DNA of 64,000 nucleotides from DASUCS01 sp041166385 (GCA_041166385.1 JBEEFW010000123.1:1-64000); one strand, 5' to 3'; shown: positions 26,052 through 35,380, counted from the stretch's first letter. Program-made: numbers and translations. The notes: generated by a model from the letters alone, not told the origin.

Positions 26052-26096
26052 CGACAGATTCACCGGAACGCGAGCGGTTGGTCGACGCTCGGTCGG

Positions 26097-26552
26097 TCAA
26101 TCGAACAGCGCGAGTTCGTCGGCATCTGGGCGCTCGATCCGATCGTCCCAGAAGGCGACAAGTGCCGGGTCGATGCGCGGTGCGCCTTCGGGCAGGTTGC
26201 GGTTGCGCTCCGCGACTCGGGCCGTCAGCACCTCGACGGACGCGTCCAGGAACTGCAGCTCCACGGTGACGCCGCGCTCTCGCGCCCACGTTCGGCGCAC
26301 GTCGCGCTCCCAGCGCTGCCACACGCCGCACTCGTCGACCACCGTCAGCCCTCTCAGGACGAGTGCTTGGGCCAACTCCCACTGAAGGCCCTCGACGGCG
26401 ACGCGCGCGTCCTTGTCATAGATGTCGAACCCGAGCGCGACGAGCCACTCGTCGGGGCACATCCGCACTGCGCCCTCCGCCTCGAGCTGCTTGGCCAGGG
26501 TGGTCTTGCCGGCGCCGGCCAGCCCGCACACAAGGATCAGCCGGCCACTCAT
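26097..26552 (-). CDS. Small P-loop kinase (zeta-toxin/AAA_33-like)
   Basis: A 151-residue ATP-binding protein. Walker A is GLAGAGKTTLAKQLE at residues 9-23, CPDEWLVALGFD follows with the Asp-Glu pair seen in AAA_33 kinases, VVDECGVW is a Walker-B-like strand and ARVAERNRNLPEG a lid region. It is probably a small-molecule or antibiotic kinase of unknown substrate. The ATG five codons upstream (26567) is also possible. It is not obviously paired with an antitoxin. Confidence 0.78.
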   Translation of the reverse strand: MSGRLILVCGLAGAGKTTLAKQLEAEGAVRMCPDEWLVALGFDIYDKDARVAVEGLQWELAQALVLRGLTVVDECGVWQRWERDVRRTWARERGVTVELQFLDASVEVLTARVAERNRNLPEGAPRIDPALVAFWDDRIERPDADELALFD

Positions 26553-26576
26553 TGCCGCGGACTCCACGTCGTCACG

Positions 26577-27791
26577 TCAGGAGCGCGGGACTTCGCTCCA
26601 GGGGAGGGCCTTGTCGACACGGACGTCGCCCGGCAGGCCGAGGACTCGCTCGCCGAGGATGTTCTTCATGATCTCGGAGGTACCGCCCTCGATCGAGTTG
26701 GCGCGCATCCGCAGGAACGCCTGCTGCGGGTTCGCCCACAGCATCGTGTGCTGTGGCCGTTCCATCGGATAGCCATCGGGCTTCAACATGCCGTCGGCGC
26801 CGAGCATGTCGACGCAGAACTCGCTCACGTCCTTGTTGAAGTCCGCCGCGGCTGCCTTGCCGATCGATCCTTCCGGCCCTGGCGTGCCGACCGTGCGCAG
26901 CTGCTGCGCGCGGATGTTGGTCAACCGCAGCACTTCGGCGCGCACCCAGAGCTTCATCAGCTCGTCGCGCTTCGCGGGATCGTTGCCGCCCTTCTGCTTC
27001 CAGATCTTCACGGCCTCACCGATGAACCCGCCGCCACGCGGCTGGATCTGTCCACCGATCGACACGCGCTCGTTCATCAGCGTCGTGAGTGACACACCCC
27101 AACCCTCGCCGACGTCGCCGAGGCGCTCGGAGTCGGGGATGCGAACGTCGGTGAAGAACACCTCGTTGAATTCGGCCTCACCGGTGATCTGGTAGAGCGG
27201 CTTCACCTCGACACCCGGCGCGTGCATGTCGACGACGAAGTACGTCATGCCCTTGTGCTTGAACGACTCGGGATCGGTACGGGCGATCAACATCCCCCAT
27301 CGCGCGAGATGCGCCAGCGTCGTCCAGACCTTCTGCCCATTGACGATCCACTCATCGCCATCACGAATCGCGCGTGTCGACAAGCTGGCCACGTCGCTGC
27401 CGGCGCCGGGCTCGCTGAACAGCTGGCACCACACCTCCTCACCGGTGAACAGCGGCCGCAGGTAGCGCCGGCGCTGCTCGTCGCTGCCGTGCGTCACCAC
27501 CGTGGGCGCACCCATGCCGAACCCGATCGGGTTGCGCGGGTAGGCGATCGGCGCGTGGACCGCGGACAGCCGCTCGGAGACGACCTTCTGCAACTTCGGG
27601 CTCAACCCCAAGCCTCCGAAACCTTCGGGGAAATGGACCCACGCGAGGCCGGCGTCGTACTGCGCGCCGAGGAACTCGGCATGCGGCGTCGCCTTCGGAT
27701 CGTGCTCCGCCAGGAGTTGATCGACGAGGTCGTTGACCCGCTTTTCGTCGGAGGTGTCGGTGGACGAAGGGGCCGTGTCGAGTGCGCTCAC
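26577..27791 (-). CDS. Acyl-CoA dehydrogenase
   Basis: A 404-residue FAD-dependent acyl-CoA dehydrogenase. The middle domain shows CQLFSEPGAGSDVASLSTRA, then GQKVWTTLAHLARWGMLIARTD, the FAD/substrate-binding signature. The C-terminal helical domain has GSIGKAAAADFNKDVSEF and SIEGGTSEIMKNILGERVLGLP. It has the length and character of long- or branched-chain ACADs common in actinobacterial lipid and steroid catabolism. The substrate is not fixed. It lies immediately after the P-loop kinase gene on the minus strand but is probably an independent function. Confidence 0.93.
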   Translation of the reverse strand: MSALDTAPSSTDTSDEKRVNDLVDQLLAEHDPKATPHAEFLGAQYDAGLAWVHFPEGFGGLGLSPKLQKVVSERLSAVHAPIAYPRNPIGFGMGAPTVVTHGSDEQRRRYLRPLFTGEEVWCQLFSEPGAGSDVASLSTRAIRDGDEWIVNGQKVWTTLAHLARWGMLIARTDPESFKHKGMTYFVVDMHAPGVEVKPLYQITGEAEFNEVFFTDVRIPDSERLGDVGEGWGVSLTTLMNERVSIGGQIQPRGGGFIGEAVKIWKQKGGNDPAKRDELMKLWVRAEVLRLTNIRAQQLRTVGTPGPEGSIGKAAAADFNKDVSEFCVDMLGADGMLKPDGYPMERPQHTMLWANPQQAFLRMRANSIEGGTSEIMKNILGERVLGLPGDVRVDKALPWSEVPRS

Positions 27792-27818
27792 CGCCCCGAC
27801 GCTACCTTGACCGCCCGG

Positions 27819-28229
27819 TCAAGTTGTAGTCCGCGCCCACAGCACCTGCGTGCCGGTGCGGGCGCTCTCCAACACGTCGGCCAGGCGCCGGTGATCGAAT
27901 CCCGACAGCCCGCCGAGCGACGCCAGCAGCTCGGAGCTCTCGGCGGCCTCGAGCGGGACGATGCACCCGCGCTCACCGCCGCCGTCGAGCACGAGGCGCA
28001 CACGGTCGTCCCACGGTCCCTTCGGCAACGTGATGACACGCACTTCGTGCAACTCGTCCCACGACACCTCCTCGTAGCGACCGTCAGCGAGCCAGCGCTT
28101 CACTCCCCAACGGTCGACCTCGAGCCGGACCGTTGCCGCGGCCGCCAGCCGTGCATCACGGGCGTGGCGCATTCGCGCGAGCGCGAAGGCGAACAGGCCG
28201 ATGGCGACGACGAAGAGGAGGAAGGCCAT
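27819..28229 (-). CDS. Membrane-anchored hypothetical protein, 136 aa
   Basis: A 136-residue protein. One N-terminal helix (AFLLFVVAIGLFAFALARM) is followed by a soluble beta-rich domain (VRLEVDRWGVKRWLADGRYEEVSWDELHEVRVITLP, in part) that resembles a bacterial PH-like fold, as in YcxB or related proteins. The function is unknown. It lies downstream of the Thr/Pro-rich membrane protein gene, with a 15-base gap on the same strand. Confidence 0.68.
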   Translation of the reverse strand: MAFLLFVVAIGLFAFALARMRHARDARLAAAATVRLEVDRWGVKRWLADGRYEEVSWDELHEVRVITLPKGPWDDRVRLVLDGGGERGCIVPLEAAESSELLASLGGLSGFDHRRLADVLESARTGTQVLWARTTT

Positions 28230-28244
28230 GCCAGCAGGCTGGGA

Positions 28245-28970
28245 TCAGGGACAGGGCTCAACAATGGTGTTGCACGGCGGTGTCGTGGTCGTGGTCGTGG
28301 ACGTCGTCGTCTCTTCCGGAATCGTCGTCGTCGGCGGATCTGTCGGCGGCGGATCCGTCGGCGGAGGCGGAACGACTCTCTTCACCGTGGTGGCCGGCCT
28401 CGACGTGCCTGCCGGCGCGGGCGCCTCCGTCTCCGGCGGCGCGGTCTCCGCGGGAACGGTCACGGTGGTCGTCGGTCGCGCCAGCGTCGTGACGGCGTGG
28501 CCGGCAAACGTGGTGGGCGGCGCCGTCTTCACGGACGAGCTCTTGCCCGTACCCAGCTGCTGGTACCCGAACCCACCGATCAACAGGAACAACACGACCA
28601 CCGCGGCCGCGAGCCGTCGGCGATCTGGTGAGTAGCCCGCCGCCGCGTGCCGTGCCCCGCGCGTGGTGCCGGGCCTGGGAGTCGGCAGCGGGACGGCGGC
28701 ACTCCATGTGCCCTGTTCGCGCGCGTCCTCCGTCGTGTAACGGGCAATCGCGCCGCGCAGCACTTCCATGACCGCGCTGCTGTCGACCGCGAGCTCTGCC
28801 GCCGTCGGGGCCTCGGACCGCCCGTTGGGCGTCGGCAACACCACGTTCGGTTCGTTGTCGTGATCGGGGATCTTCGTGCGCGCCTGGGCCACGGCGAGCT
28901 CGAGGCCATCGACGAGTAGCGCGTCGTCCTCGCCAGCGGGGGGCCGGCCCTGGGGGGTTTCAAGACTCAT
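28245..28970 (-). CDS. Single-pass membrane protein with Thr/Pro-rich extracellular tail, 241 aa
   Basis: A 241-residue protein. An N-terminal cytoplasmic part of about 120 residues includes SSAVMEVLRGAIARYTTEDA, followed by one transmembrane helix (AAAVVVLFLLIGGFGY) and an outside region of about 110 residues dominated by Thr, Pro and Ala. That region ends in an oligo-Thr run and CNTIVEPC, which may form a disulfide. It looks like a wall-spanning stalk. The ATG at 28970 is preferred over 29018. No family is recognised. Confidence 0.7.
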   Translation of the reverse strand: MSLETPQGRPPAGEDDALLVDGLELAVAQARTKIPDHDNEPNVVLPTPNGRSEAPTAAELAVDSSAVMEVLRGAIARYTTEDAREQGTWSAAVPLPTPRPGTTRGARHAAAGYSPDRRRLAAAVVVLFLLIGGFGYQQLGTGKSSSVKTAPPTTFAGHAVTTLARPTTTVTVPAETAPPETEAPAPAGTSRPATTVKRVVPPPPTDPPPTDPPTTTIPEETTTSTTTTTTPPCNTIVEPCP

Positions 28971-29027
28971 GGGACCCATCCAGGGTACGCGATGGCCCCA
29001 TCGCCTTCGATTCACCACCCTCGGTGG

Positions 29028-29816
29028 TCAGTTGAGGCGGGCTCGCAAGCGGGTGGCTCCCCGCTCGGCATCCTCGGCCAATTCCGCGTGTCCCGCCGCC
29101 TGCGCGGTCTCGACCAGCTGATCGAGCACGACGGCCGCATCGAGGAAGCGGCCATCGGCTGCGAGTGCCGACGCGAGCTCCCTGCGCTCCTCCAGTGGCA
29201 CCCCCGGCACGAGGATGCGCAGGCCGAGCACCCACGCGAGCGCTCGCCGATCGCGACGGGCGAGATGGATGCCCTTCAGGTTGGCGAGCAACCGCGTGAC
29301 GATCGCACGCGTGCCGATGGGCGCGAGAAAGCTGTGGTCGAACGTCATCTCGGGTTGCGTCTCTGCGAGGGCCTGCTCACAGCCGTCGCGGTCGAGCAGG
29401 CGCCCTTCGAACGGATCGGCGAACGCATCGTCGTCGAGGCCATCGCGTACGAGGAAGTGTCCGGGCATGCCGACACCGACCACTGGCACCCCGAGTCGGC
29501 GGGCGACCTCGATCGTCAGGATGCTCAACGTGATCGGGATACCGGTGCGTCGCTCGATCACGTGATTGAGATACGAGTTGCGGGGGTCGTAGTAGTCGGT
29601 GCGGTTCCCGCTGAAGCCCTCGGTCGCCACGTGTCGCACGACCCCCGCGAACGTCGCGTCGCGACAGCGCGCCGCCACGTCATCCAGCGCCTCCAGCCAG
29701 TTCGCCACGTCGAGACCGGGCTCGGCGTGCGCGGCGACGAGCATCGTCAGTTCGTCGAGAGGTATTGCGGGCTCGGGGCCCTGCACGAGGGCCTGAAAGC
29801 GCGCGGTGGGATCCAC
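29028..29816 (-). CDS. SirB1-family transglutaminase-like/TPR protein
   Basis: A 262-residue protein. The core DPRNSYLNHVIERRTGIPITLSILTIEVARRLG (in parts) and VGVGMPGHFLVRDG are the SirB1/transglutaminase_9 signature, with the characteristic His in PGHFLV. A C-terminal TPR-like helical repeat region follows. The biochemical role is unknown. It precedes a DUF2203 gene and an aldehyde dehydrogenase on the minus strand, all closely spaced. Confidence 0.85.
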   Translation of the reverse strand: MDPTARFQALVQGPEPAIPLDELTMLVAAHAEPGLDVANWLEALDDVAARCRDATFAGVVRHVATEGFSGNRTDYYDPRNSYLNHVIERRTGIPITLSILTIEVARRLGVPVVGVGMPGHFLVRDGLDDDAFADPFEGRLLDRDGCEQALAETQPEMTFDHSFLAPIGTRAIVTRLLANLKGIHLARRDRRALAWVLGLRILVPGVPLEERRELASALAADGRFLDAAVVLDQLVETAQAAGHAELAEDAERGATRLRARLN

Positions 29817-29825
29817 GGTCGTCGT

Positions 29826-30218
29826 TCAGCTCGGAGGCTGGGTGATTGGCGTGCGCCCGGCAAACCCGTCCTCAGGCCAGTGCCACCAGGCCACCTCGGG
29901 TTCGCCGACGATCCAGCAGAGCCAGTAGCCCCGACCGTTCGGGGCCTCCGCGGGAAAGTCGACGAGCCCTTGCTGAACATCGCGCAGCACGATGCCATCT
30001 GCCTCGAGCTCGAGGACCACGTCGTGGAACGCAGCCGCCTCTTCCCCCGCAGGGCGGGCGTGGCCGTTGCCCGACGAGGTCGTCGAGAGCGCCGCCGCTC
30101 GCCCACCGATGCCCGCGACGGCCGCCTGCGCGCGCGTGACCGCCTCGGTCACCCGCTCCAACTCCTTGTTGGCTTCGTCGACCGTCCACCAGCGCGGCGG
30201 ATCGTCCGGATCAATCAA
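29826..30218 (-). CDS. DUF2203 family protein
   Basis: A 130-residue protein. An N-terminal helix (VDEANKELERVTEAVTRAQ) and the conserved C-terminal block GIVLRDVQQGLVDFPAEAPNGRGYWLCWIVGEPEVAWWHW (in parts) are those of DUF2203. The function is unknown. It starts 8 bases inside the 3' end of the aldehyde dehydrogenase gene, so it is cotranscribed with it. Confidence 0.85.
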   Translation of the reverse strand: MIDPDDPPRWWTVDEANKELERVTEAVTRAQAAVAGIGGRAAALSTTSSGNGHARPAGEEAAAFHDVVLELEADGIVLRDVQQGLVDFPAEAPNGRGYWLCWIVGEPEVAWWHWPEDGFAGRTPITQPPS

Positions 30219-31638
30219 CCTGGATCACGATCAGCCGCTCCTCGGTCATCTCGCGCACGACGTAGGCCGGACCCTCGCGAGTGTTGCCGCTGTCGCGTAC
30301 GCCGCCGTACGGCATCTGGTCGGTGCGCCATGTCGGCACCTCGTTGATCATGACGCCGCCGAAGTCGAGCGTGCGTGCCGCGCGGAACGCCACGTCGAGA
30401 TCGTTCGTGAAGATGGCCGCTTGCAACCCGTAGCGCGTGTCGTTCGCCAACCGCAGCGCATCGTCGACATCGTCGTACGCGGCGACCGCCACGACCGGAC
30501 CGAAGACTTCGTCACTGCACACCTTCATGTCGGGCGTGACGTCGGTGAGCACCGTGGGTTCGAGTAGGCGTCCGTGCATCTCGCCTCCTACTTGCACCTT
30601 CGCACCGCCCCCGACGGCCTCGTCGATCCATGACTTCACGCGTTCCGCCTCCGCGGGCGCGATGAGCGCGGAGACGTCGGTGGCGTCATCGAGCGGATCG
30701 CCGAGCACCAGCTCACGCACGTGGTCCACGAGCATGGCGACGAAGTCATCGTGCACCGAGCGGTGGGCGAAGATGCGTTGCGTCGAGATGCACGACTGAC
30801 CGGCGTGACTGAAGCCGGCAACCTTGATCTTCGCCGCGGCCGCTCGCCAGTCGCCGCTCGGCTCGATGATGATCGGCGCGTTGTTCCCGAGCTCGAGTCC
30901 AACGCGCTTGCGCGGTGCTCGCTCGCGAATGCCCCAGCCGACGGGAGGCGATCCGGTGAAGGTGATGAGCGCGACATCGGGATGATCGACCAGCGCATTG
31001 CCCACGTCGCCTCCGCCTCCGGTGACGACGTTGAGCCATGACGCGGGCAGGCCGCACTCGTCGAGGAGCAGCTCGGCCAACCGGATCGCGGAGAACGGTG
31101 TCTGGCTGGCGGGCTTGAGCACCACGGGACAACCCGCGGCGATGGCGGGGGCAACCTTGTGCGCGACGAGATTCAACGGGAAGTTGAACGGGCTGATCGC
31201 GCCGACCACACCGACAGGAACGCGCAAGACGAACCCGAGCTTGCCGGCACCGGCGTCACTGGCATCGAGGGGCACCATCTCCCCGGTCAGTGTGCGCGCC
31301 ACCGCGGCGGAGAACTGGAACGTGCTCACCGCTCGAGCGGCCTCGATGCGAGCGGTCTTGATCGGCTTGGCCGCCTCGACGGCGATCGTGCGGGCGAAGT
31401 CTTCCTGGCGCTCGCGCAGCAGGCGGGCGGCCTGATCGAGGATCTCGGCCCGCTCGAAGGGCGGGAGCGGCTCGGCCTGCAGGACCTGACGAGCGGCGGC
31501 GACCGCTCGATCGACGTCGGCGGCGGTGCACTTCGGCACATACCCAACGATTGACCCGTCATGGGGGTTGACGACCTCGATGGATTCGCGCGCTAGATAG
31601 CTCTCGCCGGCTATGGGCACCGGCTGCTGGTCTGCCAT
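30211..31638 (-). CDS. NAD(P)-dependent aldehyde dehydrogenase
   Basis: A 475-residue ALDH-superfamily enzyme oxidising an aldehyde to the acid. The N-terminal Rossmann part has SPFNFPLNLVAHKVAPAIAAGCPVVLKPA, the general-base Glu is in GLELGNNAPIII (about residue 255, with the usual GGK replaced by GNN) and the catalytic Cys is in AGQSCISTQRIF (about 290). It ends PYGGVRDSGNTREGP. It resembles the lactaldehyde/glyceraldehyde-type ALDHs. The start ATG at 31638 has a strong RBS (GGAAGGAG five bases upstream). It may support glycolaldehyde/lactaldehyde metabolism together with glcDEF, but the loci are far apart. Confidence 0.92.
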   Translation of the reverse strand: MADQQPVPIAGESYLARESIEVVNPHDGSIVGYVPKCTAADVDRAVAAARQVLQAEPLPPFERAEILDQAARLLRERQEDFARTIAVEAAKPIKTARIEAARAVSTFQFSAAVARTLTGEMVPLDASDAGAGKLGFVLRVPVGVVGAISPFNFPLNLVAHKVAPAIAAGCPVVLKPASQTPFSAIRLAELLLDECGLPASWLNVVTGGGGDVGNALVDHPDVALITFTGSPPVGWGIRERAPRKRVGLELGNNAPIIIEPSGDWRAAAAKIKVAGFSHAGQSCISTQRIFAHRSVHDDFVAMLVDHVRELVLGDPLDDATDVSALIAPAEAERVKSWIDEAVGGGAKVQVGGEMHGRLLEPTVLTDVTPDMKVCSDEVFGPVVAVAAYDDVDDALRLANDTRYGLQAAIFTNDLDVAFRAARTLDFGGVMINEVPTWRTDQMPYGGVRDSGNTREGPAYVVREMTEERLIVIQVD

Positions 31639-31700
31639 GCAATCTCCTTCCCCGGTTTGCACGATGCGTGAGCCGCCGAGGGACTTGCTAGTTGATCACT

Positions 31701-31706
31701 AGGAGG
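31701..31706 (+). promoter_or_regulatory. Strong RBS deciding the GTG start of the methyltransferase
   Basis: AGGAGG at 31701-31706 lies six bases before GTG 31713. It makes GTG 31713 the start, rather than the in-frame TTG at 31692, which would place the RBS inside the coding region. Confidence 0.75.
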
Positions 31707-31712
31707 TACGAG

Positions 31713-32951
31713 GTGGCGCTCGCTTCTTTGATCGAGTCAGTACTCGGTTCAGATCTGCCGATCGCCGTCCGAGGCTACGACGGCAGCGCGCTGGGTCCTC
31801 CCGACGCACCGGCCACGATCGTCCTGCGATCGCGGGACGCATTGCGCCGAATCGTCACGACACCGGGCGAGCTCGGCTTCGCGCGGGCGTACGTCTCGGG
31901 CGAGCTCGACGTCGAGGGCGACATCTACGCGGCGTTGGCGTTGCGCGATCGGCTCCCTGAGGTACGCCTCTCCCCTGGGCAACTCCTCGCGGCGGCACGA
32001 GAAGTCGGTATCCGCAACCTGCGTCCGATGACACCGCCACCGGAAGAAGCACGGCTGAAGGGACGGCGGCACAGCCTGGACCGCGACCGTGCCGCTGTCA
32101 GCCATCACTACGACGTGTCGAACGACTTCTACCGGCTGATCCTTGGGCCGTCGCTCACCTACTCGTGCGCGGTGTTCACGAGCGACGCCACGACACTGGA
32201 GCAGGCTCAGGCCAACAAGTACGAGCTCGTCTCGCGCAAGCTGGGCTTGCGCGAAGGCCACCGGCTCCTCGATGTCGGCTGTGGCTGGGGCGGCATGGCG
32301 TTGCACGCCGCCGAGCACCATGGCGTCCACGCCGTCGGCGTCACCGTCGCCGATCGACAAGCTGACCTCGCGTCAAAGCGCGCGGCTGACGCCGGCCTCG
32401 TCGATCACGTCGAGATCCGGAATCAGGACTACCGGCTCGTCGACGACGGACCGTTCGACGCGATTTCGTCCATCGGCATGTTCGAGCATGTCGGCGAAGC
32501 GCGCCTCGCGGAGTACTTCGGCCATCTCTTCGAGCTGTTGCAACCGGGCGGAAGGCTGCTGAACCACGGCATCAGCCGGCCGCCCGGCGAGGAGGCGCGC
32601 TTCTCGCGCAACAGCTTCATCGACCACTACGTCTTCCCCGATGGAGAGTTGCACGAGGTCGGACGCGTGGTGTCGATCATGCAGGCGGCGGGGTTCGAAG
32701 TTCGGCACGTCGAGTCGCTGCGCGAGCACTACGCCATGACGCTCCGGCAGTGGGTTGCGAACCTCGAGGAGAACTGGGACGACGCCGTCGGGCTCGTCGG
32801 AGTCGCGCGAGCGCGCATCTGGCGGCTGTACATGGCGGGCTCCGCGATCAACTTCGAAGCGAACCGATCGCAGATCCATCAGGTGCTCGGCGTGAAGCCC
32901 GCGGGTGTCCGATCCGAGATGCCGTTGCGGCCAGACTGGGAGCTTGCGTAG
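31713..32951 (+). CDS. Cyclopropane-fatty-acid synthase family methyltransferase
   Basis: A 412-residue SAM-dependent enzyme modifying unsaturated acyl chains of phospholipids (cyclopropanation or methyl branching). It has VSHHYDVSNDFYRLILGPSLTYSCAVF, the bicarbonate/lipid-binding core, SAM motif I LDVGCGWGGMALHAAEHHG near residue 185 and ISSIGMFEHVGEARLAEYF. The N-terminal 100 residues correspond to the family's lipid-binding lobe. It heads a coupled operon with a polytopic protein and a glycerophosphodiesterase, so a membrane-lipid role for the operon is plausible. Confidence 0.9.
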   Translation: MALASLIESVLGSDLPIAVRGYDGSALGPPDAPATIVLRSRDALRRIVTTPGELGFARAYVSGELDVEGDIYAALALRDRLPEVRLSPGQLLAAAREVGIRNLRPMTPPPEEARLKGRRHSLDRDRAAVSHHYDVSNDFYRLILGPSLTYSCAVFTSDATTLEQAQANKYELVSRKLGLREGHRLLDVGCGWGGMALHAAEHHGVHAVGVTVADRQADLASKRAADAGLVDHVEIRNQDYRLVDDGPFDAISSIGMFEHVGEARLAEYFGHLFELLQPGGRLLNHGISRPPGEEARFSRNSFIDHYVFPDGELHEVGRVVSIMQAAGFEVRHVESLREHYAMTLRQWVANLEENWDDAVGLVGVARARIWRLYMAGSAINFEANRSQIHQVLGVKPAGVRSEMPLRPDWELA

Positions 32952-34299
32952 GGGGATCAGCTTCGACCGCCTGACGGTCTCGCTTCTGTTCATCGCGCTG
33001 TTCGCACGCGCGTGTCACTCGCCCGCGCAGAACGACACGTGGTGGCACCTCCGAGCAGGCGAGGACATCTGGCACGGGTGGTTTCCGACGAGCGAGCAGT
33101 GGTCGTTCACCGCGCACGGGCGGTTCTGGCCGGACCACGAATGGTTGTCGCAGGCGATCTTCTACGCACTCCACACCATCGGCGGCATGGCCGCGGTCAC
33201 TTTGTACGTCGCGCTCGCCGTCGTGTGCACCTACGCGCTGCTCTGGCGACTCATGGGCGGGTCGGTCCGCCGCCGGGCCATCCTCCTCGTGGCCACGTTG
33301 CCGGCCACGTTCATCACGTCGGCAGTACGCCCCCAGGTTGCGAGCCTGCTGTTGCTGCTTGTCGTCGCGACACTGCTCGTGGAGCGTCGCTTCCGTCTCC
33401 TTCCGCTGGTCTTCCTGTTGTGGGCCAACCTGCACGGCGCATTCGTCCTCGGTGCGCTCGTGCTCGTCGTCGCCGTGGTGATCGCCTTCGTGTGGGAACG
33501 CCCTCTCGTACGCCCGCTGGCGGTGGCCACAGCACTGAGTGGGATCGCCACGGTGCTCACGCCCCTCGGCCCGCGGGTCATCACGCTCGTACTCGGCATG
33601 ACCAACGAGGTGGACATCGTCGAGTGGCGTCCGGCGTGGGACACCATGCCCGCGGGCGCGATCCTCTCGGTCGTCGCAATTGGCCTGGCGATCGCGTGGC
33701 GGGCCAGACCGCCTGTCCAGTGGGAGGACAGGGTGCTCGCGGGCGGATCGGTCGCGCTGCTTCCGCTGGCGGTGCGGTACAGCCGCGTGATCCCGATGTT
33801 CATCGTGATCGCGTTGCCGTTGATCGCGCGGGCGTGGGAATCCCGTCGGCCGCACAGAACGACCGCCGACGATTCGAGCATCCTGCACAGCGCGGCGGTC
33901 GCGGCCACCGCGTTCGTCGCGGCGGTGTGGGTCGTGTCGTCATGGGTGGGACCGGACCGCTCGCTCGCCTGGAAGCCGCTCCCCGCGGCGGCGACGCAGG
34001 CGGTGCGCGCGTGCGGACAGCCGCTCTACAACCGCTTCGACGACGGCGGCTACCTCATCTGGTTCGCCCCGGATGTTCCGGTGTTCATCGACAGTCGTGT
34101 CGATCCGTTCCCGAAGGAGTTCCTGCACGATCAGATCCGCAACGAGAGCACCGGGGACTACAAGGCGACGTTCGCCGAGTGGCACATCGGCTGCGCGCTG
34201 CTGCCGCCCAAGTCGTCGACCGCGCAGCGACTGCAGCAGGATGGCTGGCCCGTGACGTATCGAGATGCTGACTGGCTCGTGCTCCAGCACCCTTCATGA
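32944..34299 (+). CDS. Polytopic membrane protein, about 451 aa
   Basis: About nine to eleven hydrophobic helices. The N-terminal part carries QNDTWWHLRAGEDIWHGWFP and PDHEWLSQAIFY, with the Asp/Trp-rich first loop of GT-C-like membrane glycosyltransferases or their relatives. The C-terminus is a small soluble domain (NRFDDGGYLIWFAPDVPVFIDSRVDPFP). This layout is common in actinobacterial proteins of unknown function. The start is uncertain: TTG 32944 overlaps the upstream stop by 8 bases. It may transfer sugar from a polyprenyl carrier; that is inference. Confidence 0.75.
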   Translation: MRRGISFDRLTVSLLFIALFARACHSPAQNDTWWHLRAGEDIWHGWFPTSEQWSFTAHGRFWPDHEWLSQAIFYALHTIGGMAAVTLYVALAVVCTYALLWRLMGGSVRRRAILLVATLPATFITSAVRPQVASLLLLLVVATLLVERRFRLLPLVFLLWANLHGAFVLGALVLVVAVVIAFVWERPLVRPLAVATALSGIATVLTPLGPRVITLVLGMTNEVDIVEWRPAWDTMPAGAILSVVAIGLAIAWRARPPVQWEDRVLAGGSVALLPLAVRYSRVIPMFIVIALPLIARAWESRRPHRTTADDSSILHSAAVAATAFVAAVWVVSSWVGPDRSLAWKPLPAAATQAVRACGQPLYNRFDDGGYLIWFAPDVPVFIDSRVDPFPKEFLHDQIRNESTGDYKATFAEWHIGCALLPPKSSTAQRLQQDGWPVTYRDADWLVLQHPS

Positions 34300-35060
34300 G
34301 CGGATCGTTCGCGTTCCTCGACTGGCCCGGGCCGATCCCGCTCGCACACCGAGGCGGCGCGTCCGAAGCGCCCGAGAACACGATGCCGGCGTTCGAGCAC
34401 GCCGTGCGCCTCGGCTTTCGCTACATCGAGACCGACGTGCACGTCACCTCCGACGGCGTCTTGCTCGCGTTCCACGACGACGTGCTCGATCGCGTCACCG
34501 ACGGCCACGGCCGCATCGACGCCCTGCCGTGGTCGGTGGTGCAGCAGGCGAAGGTCGACGGGCGCGAGGCGATTCCGCTGTTGGAGGATCTGCTCGGCGC
34601 GTTCCCCGACGTTCGGGTGAACATCGACCCGAAGCACGACGGTGCCGTGGCGCCGTTGGTCGAGGTGTTGCAGCGGTGCCAGGCCGTCGACCGCGTGTGC
34701 ATCGGCGCGTTCAGCGACCGGCGCCTGTCGCGTGTGCGCACGATGCTCGGGCCGTCCGTGTGCACGTCGCTCGGGCCGCGCGGCATTGCCCGACTCCGCA
34801 GCGCGTCGTACGGCGTGCCCGTCGGCCGTTTGCCGTCGCCGTGTGCGCAGGTGCCCACCGGGGCCAAGGGCGTGACCCTCGTCGACAAGCGGTTCGTCAA
34901 CGAGACGCACAAGCGCGGCATGAAAGTCCACGTGTGGACCATCGACGACCGCAACGAGATGATCCGACTCCTCGACCTCGGCGTCGACGGGATCATGACC
35001 GACCGACCCGCCGTGCTGCGCGAGGTCCTCGAGTCCCGCAACCAGTGGTTCACGACGTGA
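34296..35060 (+). CDS. Glycerophosphodiester phosphodiesterase
   Basis: A 254-residue GDPD-family TIM-barrel enzyme releasing sn-glycerol 3-phosphate from deacylated phospholipids. It has PLAHRGGASEAPENTMPAF with the catalytic His and first Glu, FRYIETDVHVTSDGVLLAFHDD with the metal ligands and second His, NIDPKH, and VWTIDDRNEMIRLLDLGVDGIMTDRP. The start overlaps the previous gene by 4 bases (ATGA). There is no signal peptide, so it is cytoplasmic. It fits membrane-lipid turnover next to the cyclopropane-synthase-like gene. Confidence 0.92.
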   Translation: MSGSFAFLDWPGPIPLAHRGGASEAPENTMPAFEHAVRLGFRYIETDVHVTSDGVLLAFHDDVLDRVTDGHGRIDALPWSVVQQAKVDGREAIPLLEDLLGAFPDVRVNIDPKHDGAVAPLVEVLQRCQAVDRVCIGAFSDRRLSRVRTMLGPSVCTSLGPRGIARLRSASYGVPVGRLPSPCAQVPTGAKGVTLVDKRFVNETHKRGMKVHVWTIDDRNEMIRLLDLGVDGIMTDRPAVLREVLESRNQWFTT

Positions 35061-35380
35061 ACGAGGACGCACAGCGCTATCTCGCGGGCCAGGTCGCCAT
35101 GGCGCGCGCGCAACTGGCGCGACCGGCCGACGCCGAGGAGCACAAGCGGGCGACGCTGCAGAGTTTCAGCGCGGGGCTTCGCGCCCTTCAAGCGACGAAC
35201 GCGATCACTACCGAGGAACAGGACGACTGGACCAATCGCATGCTCGTGGCGCTTGGCGAGGAGCCGATGGAGCCGTTGCCCGATGTCGGACCCAACGTCA
35301 CAGTGATGCGCGCGGTCGAGCGACACGGCACCGACGACACCAGCGCCCGGCGCCCCCGGTCGCACGATTCCTGCGAGTGA
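35057..35380 (+). CDS. Small helical hypothetical protein, 107 aa
   Basis: A 107-residue, mainly helical protein (DAQRYLAGQVAMARAQLARP, then HKRATLQSFSAGLRALQATNAI and EEQDDWTNRMLVALGEEP). GTG start in a GTGA overlap with the GDPD stop, and its own stop overlaps the next gene in the same way, so it belongs to the operon. No family is recognised. Confidence 0.65.
   Translation: MNEDAQRYLAGQVAMARAQLARPADAEEHKRATLQSFSAGLRALQATNAITTEEQDDWTNRMLVALGEEPMEPLPDVGPNVTVMRAVERHGTDDTSARRPRSHDSCE

Noticed and set aside
26065..26090. Weak inverted repeat (CGAGCG/CGCTCG) between the phosphatase and kinase genes
   Set aside because: It has only six pairs, a nine-base loop and no U tract, too weak to call a terminator in GC-rich DNA.
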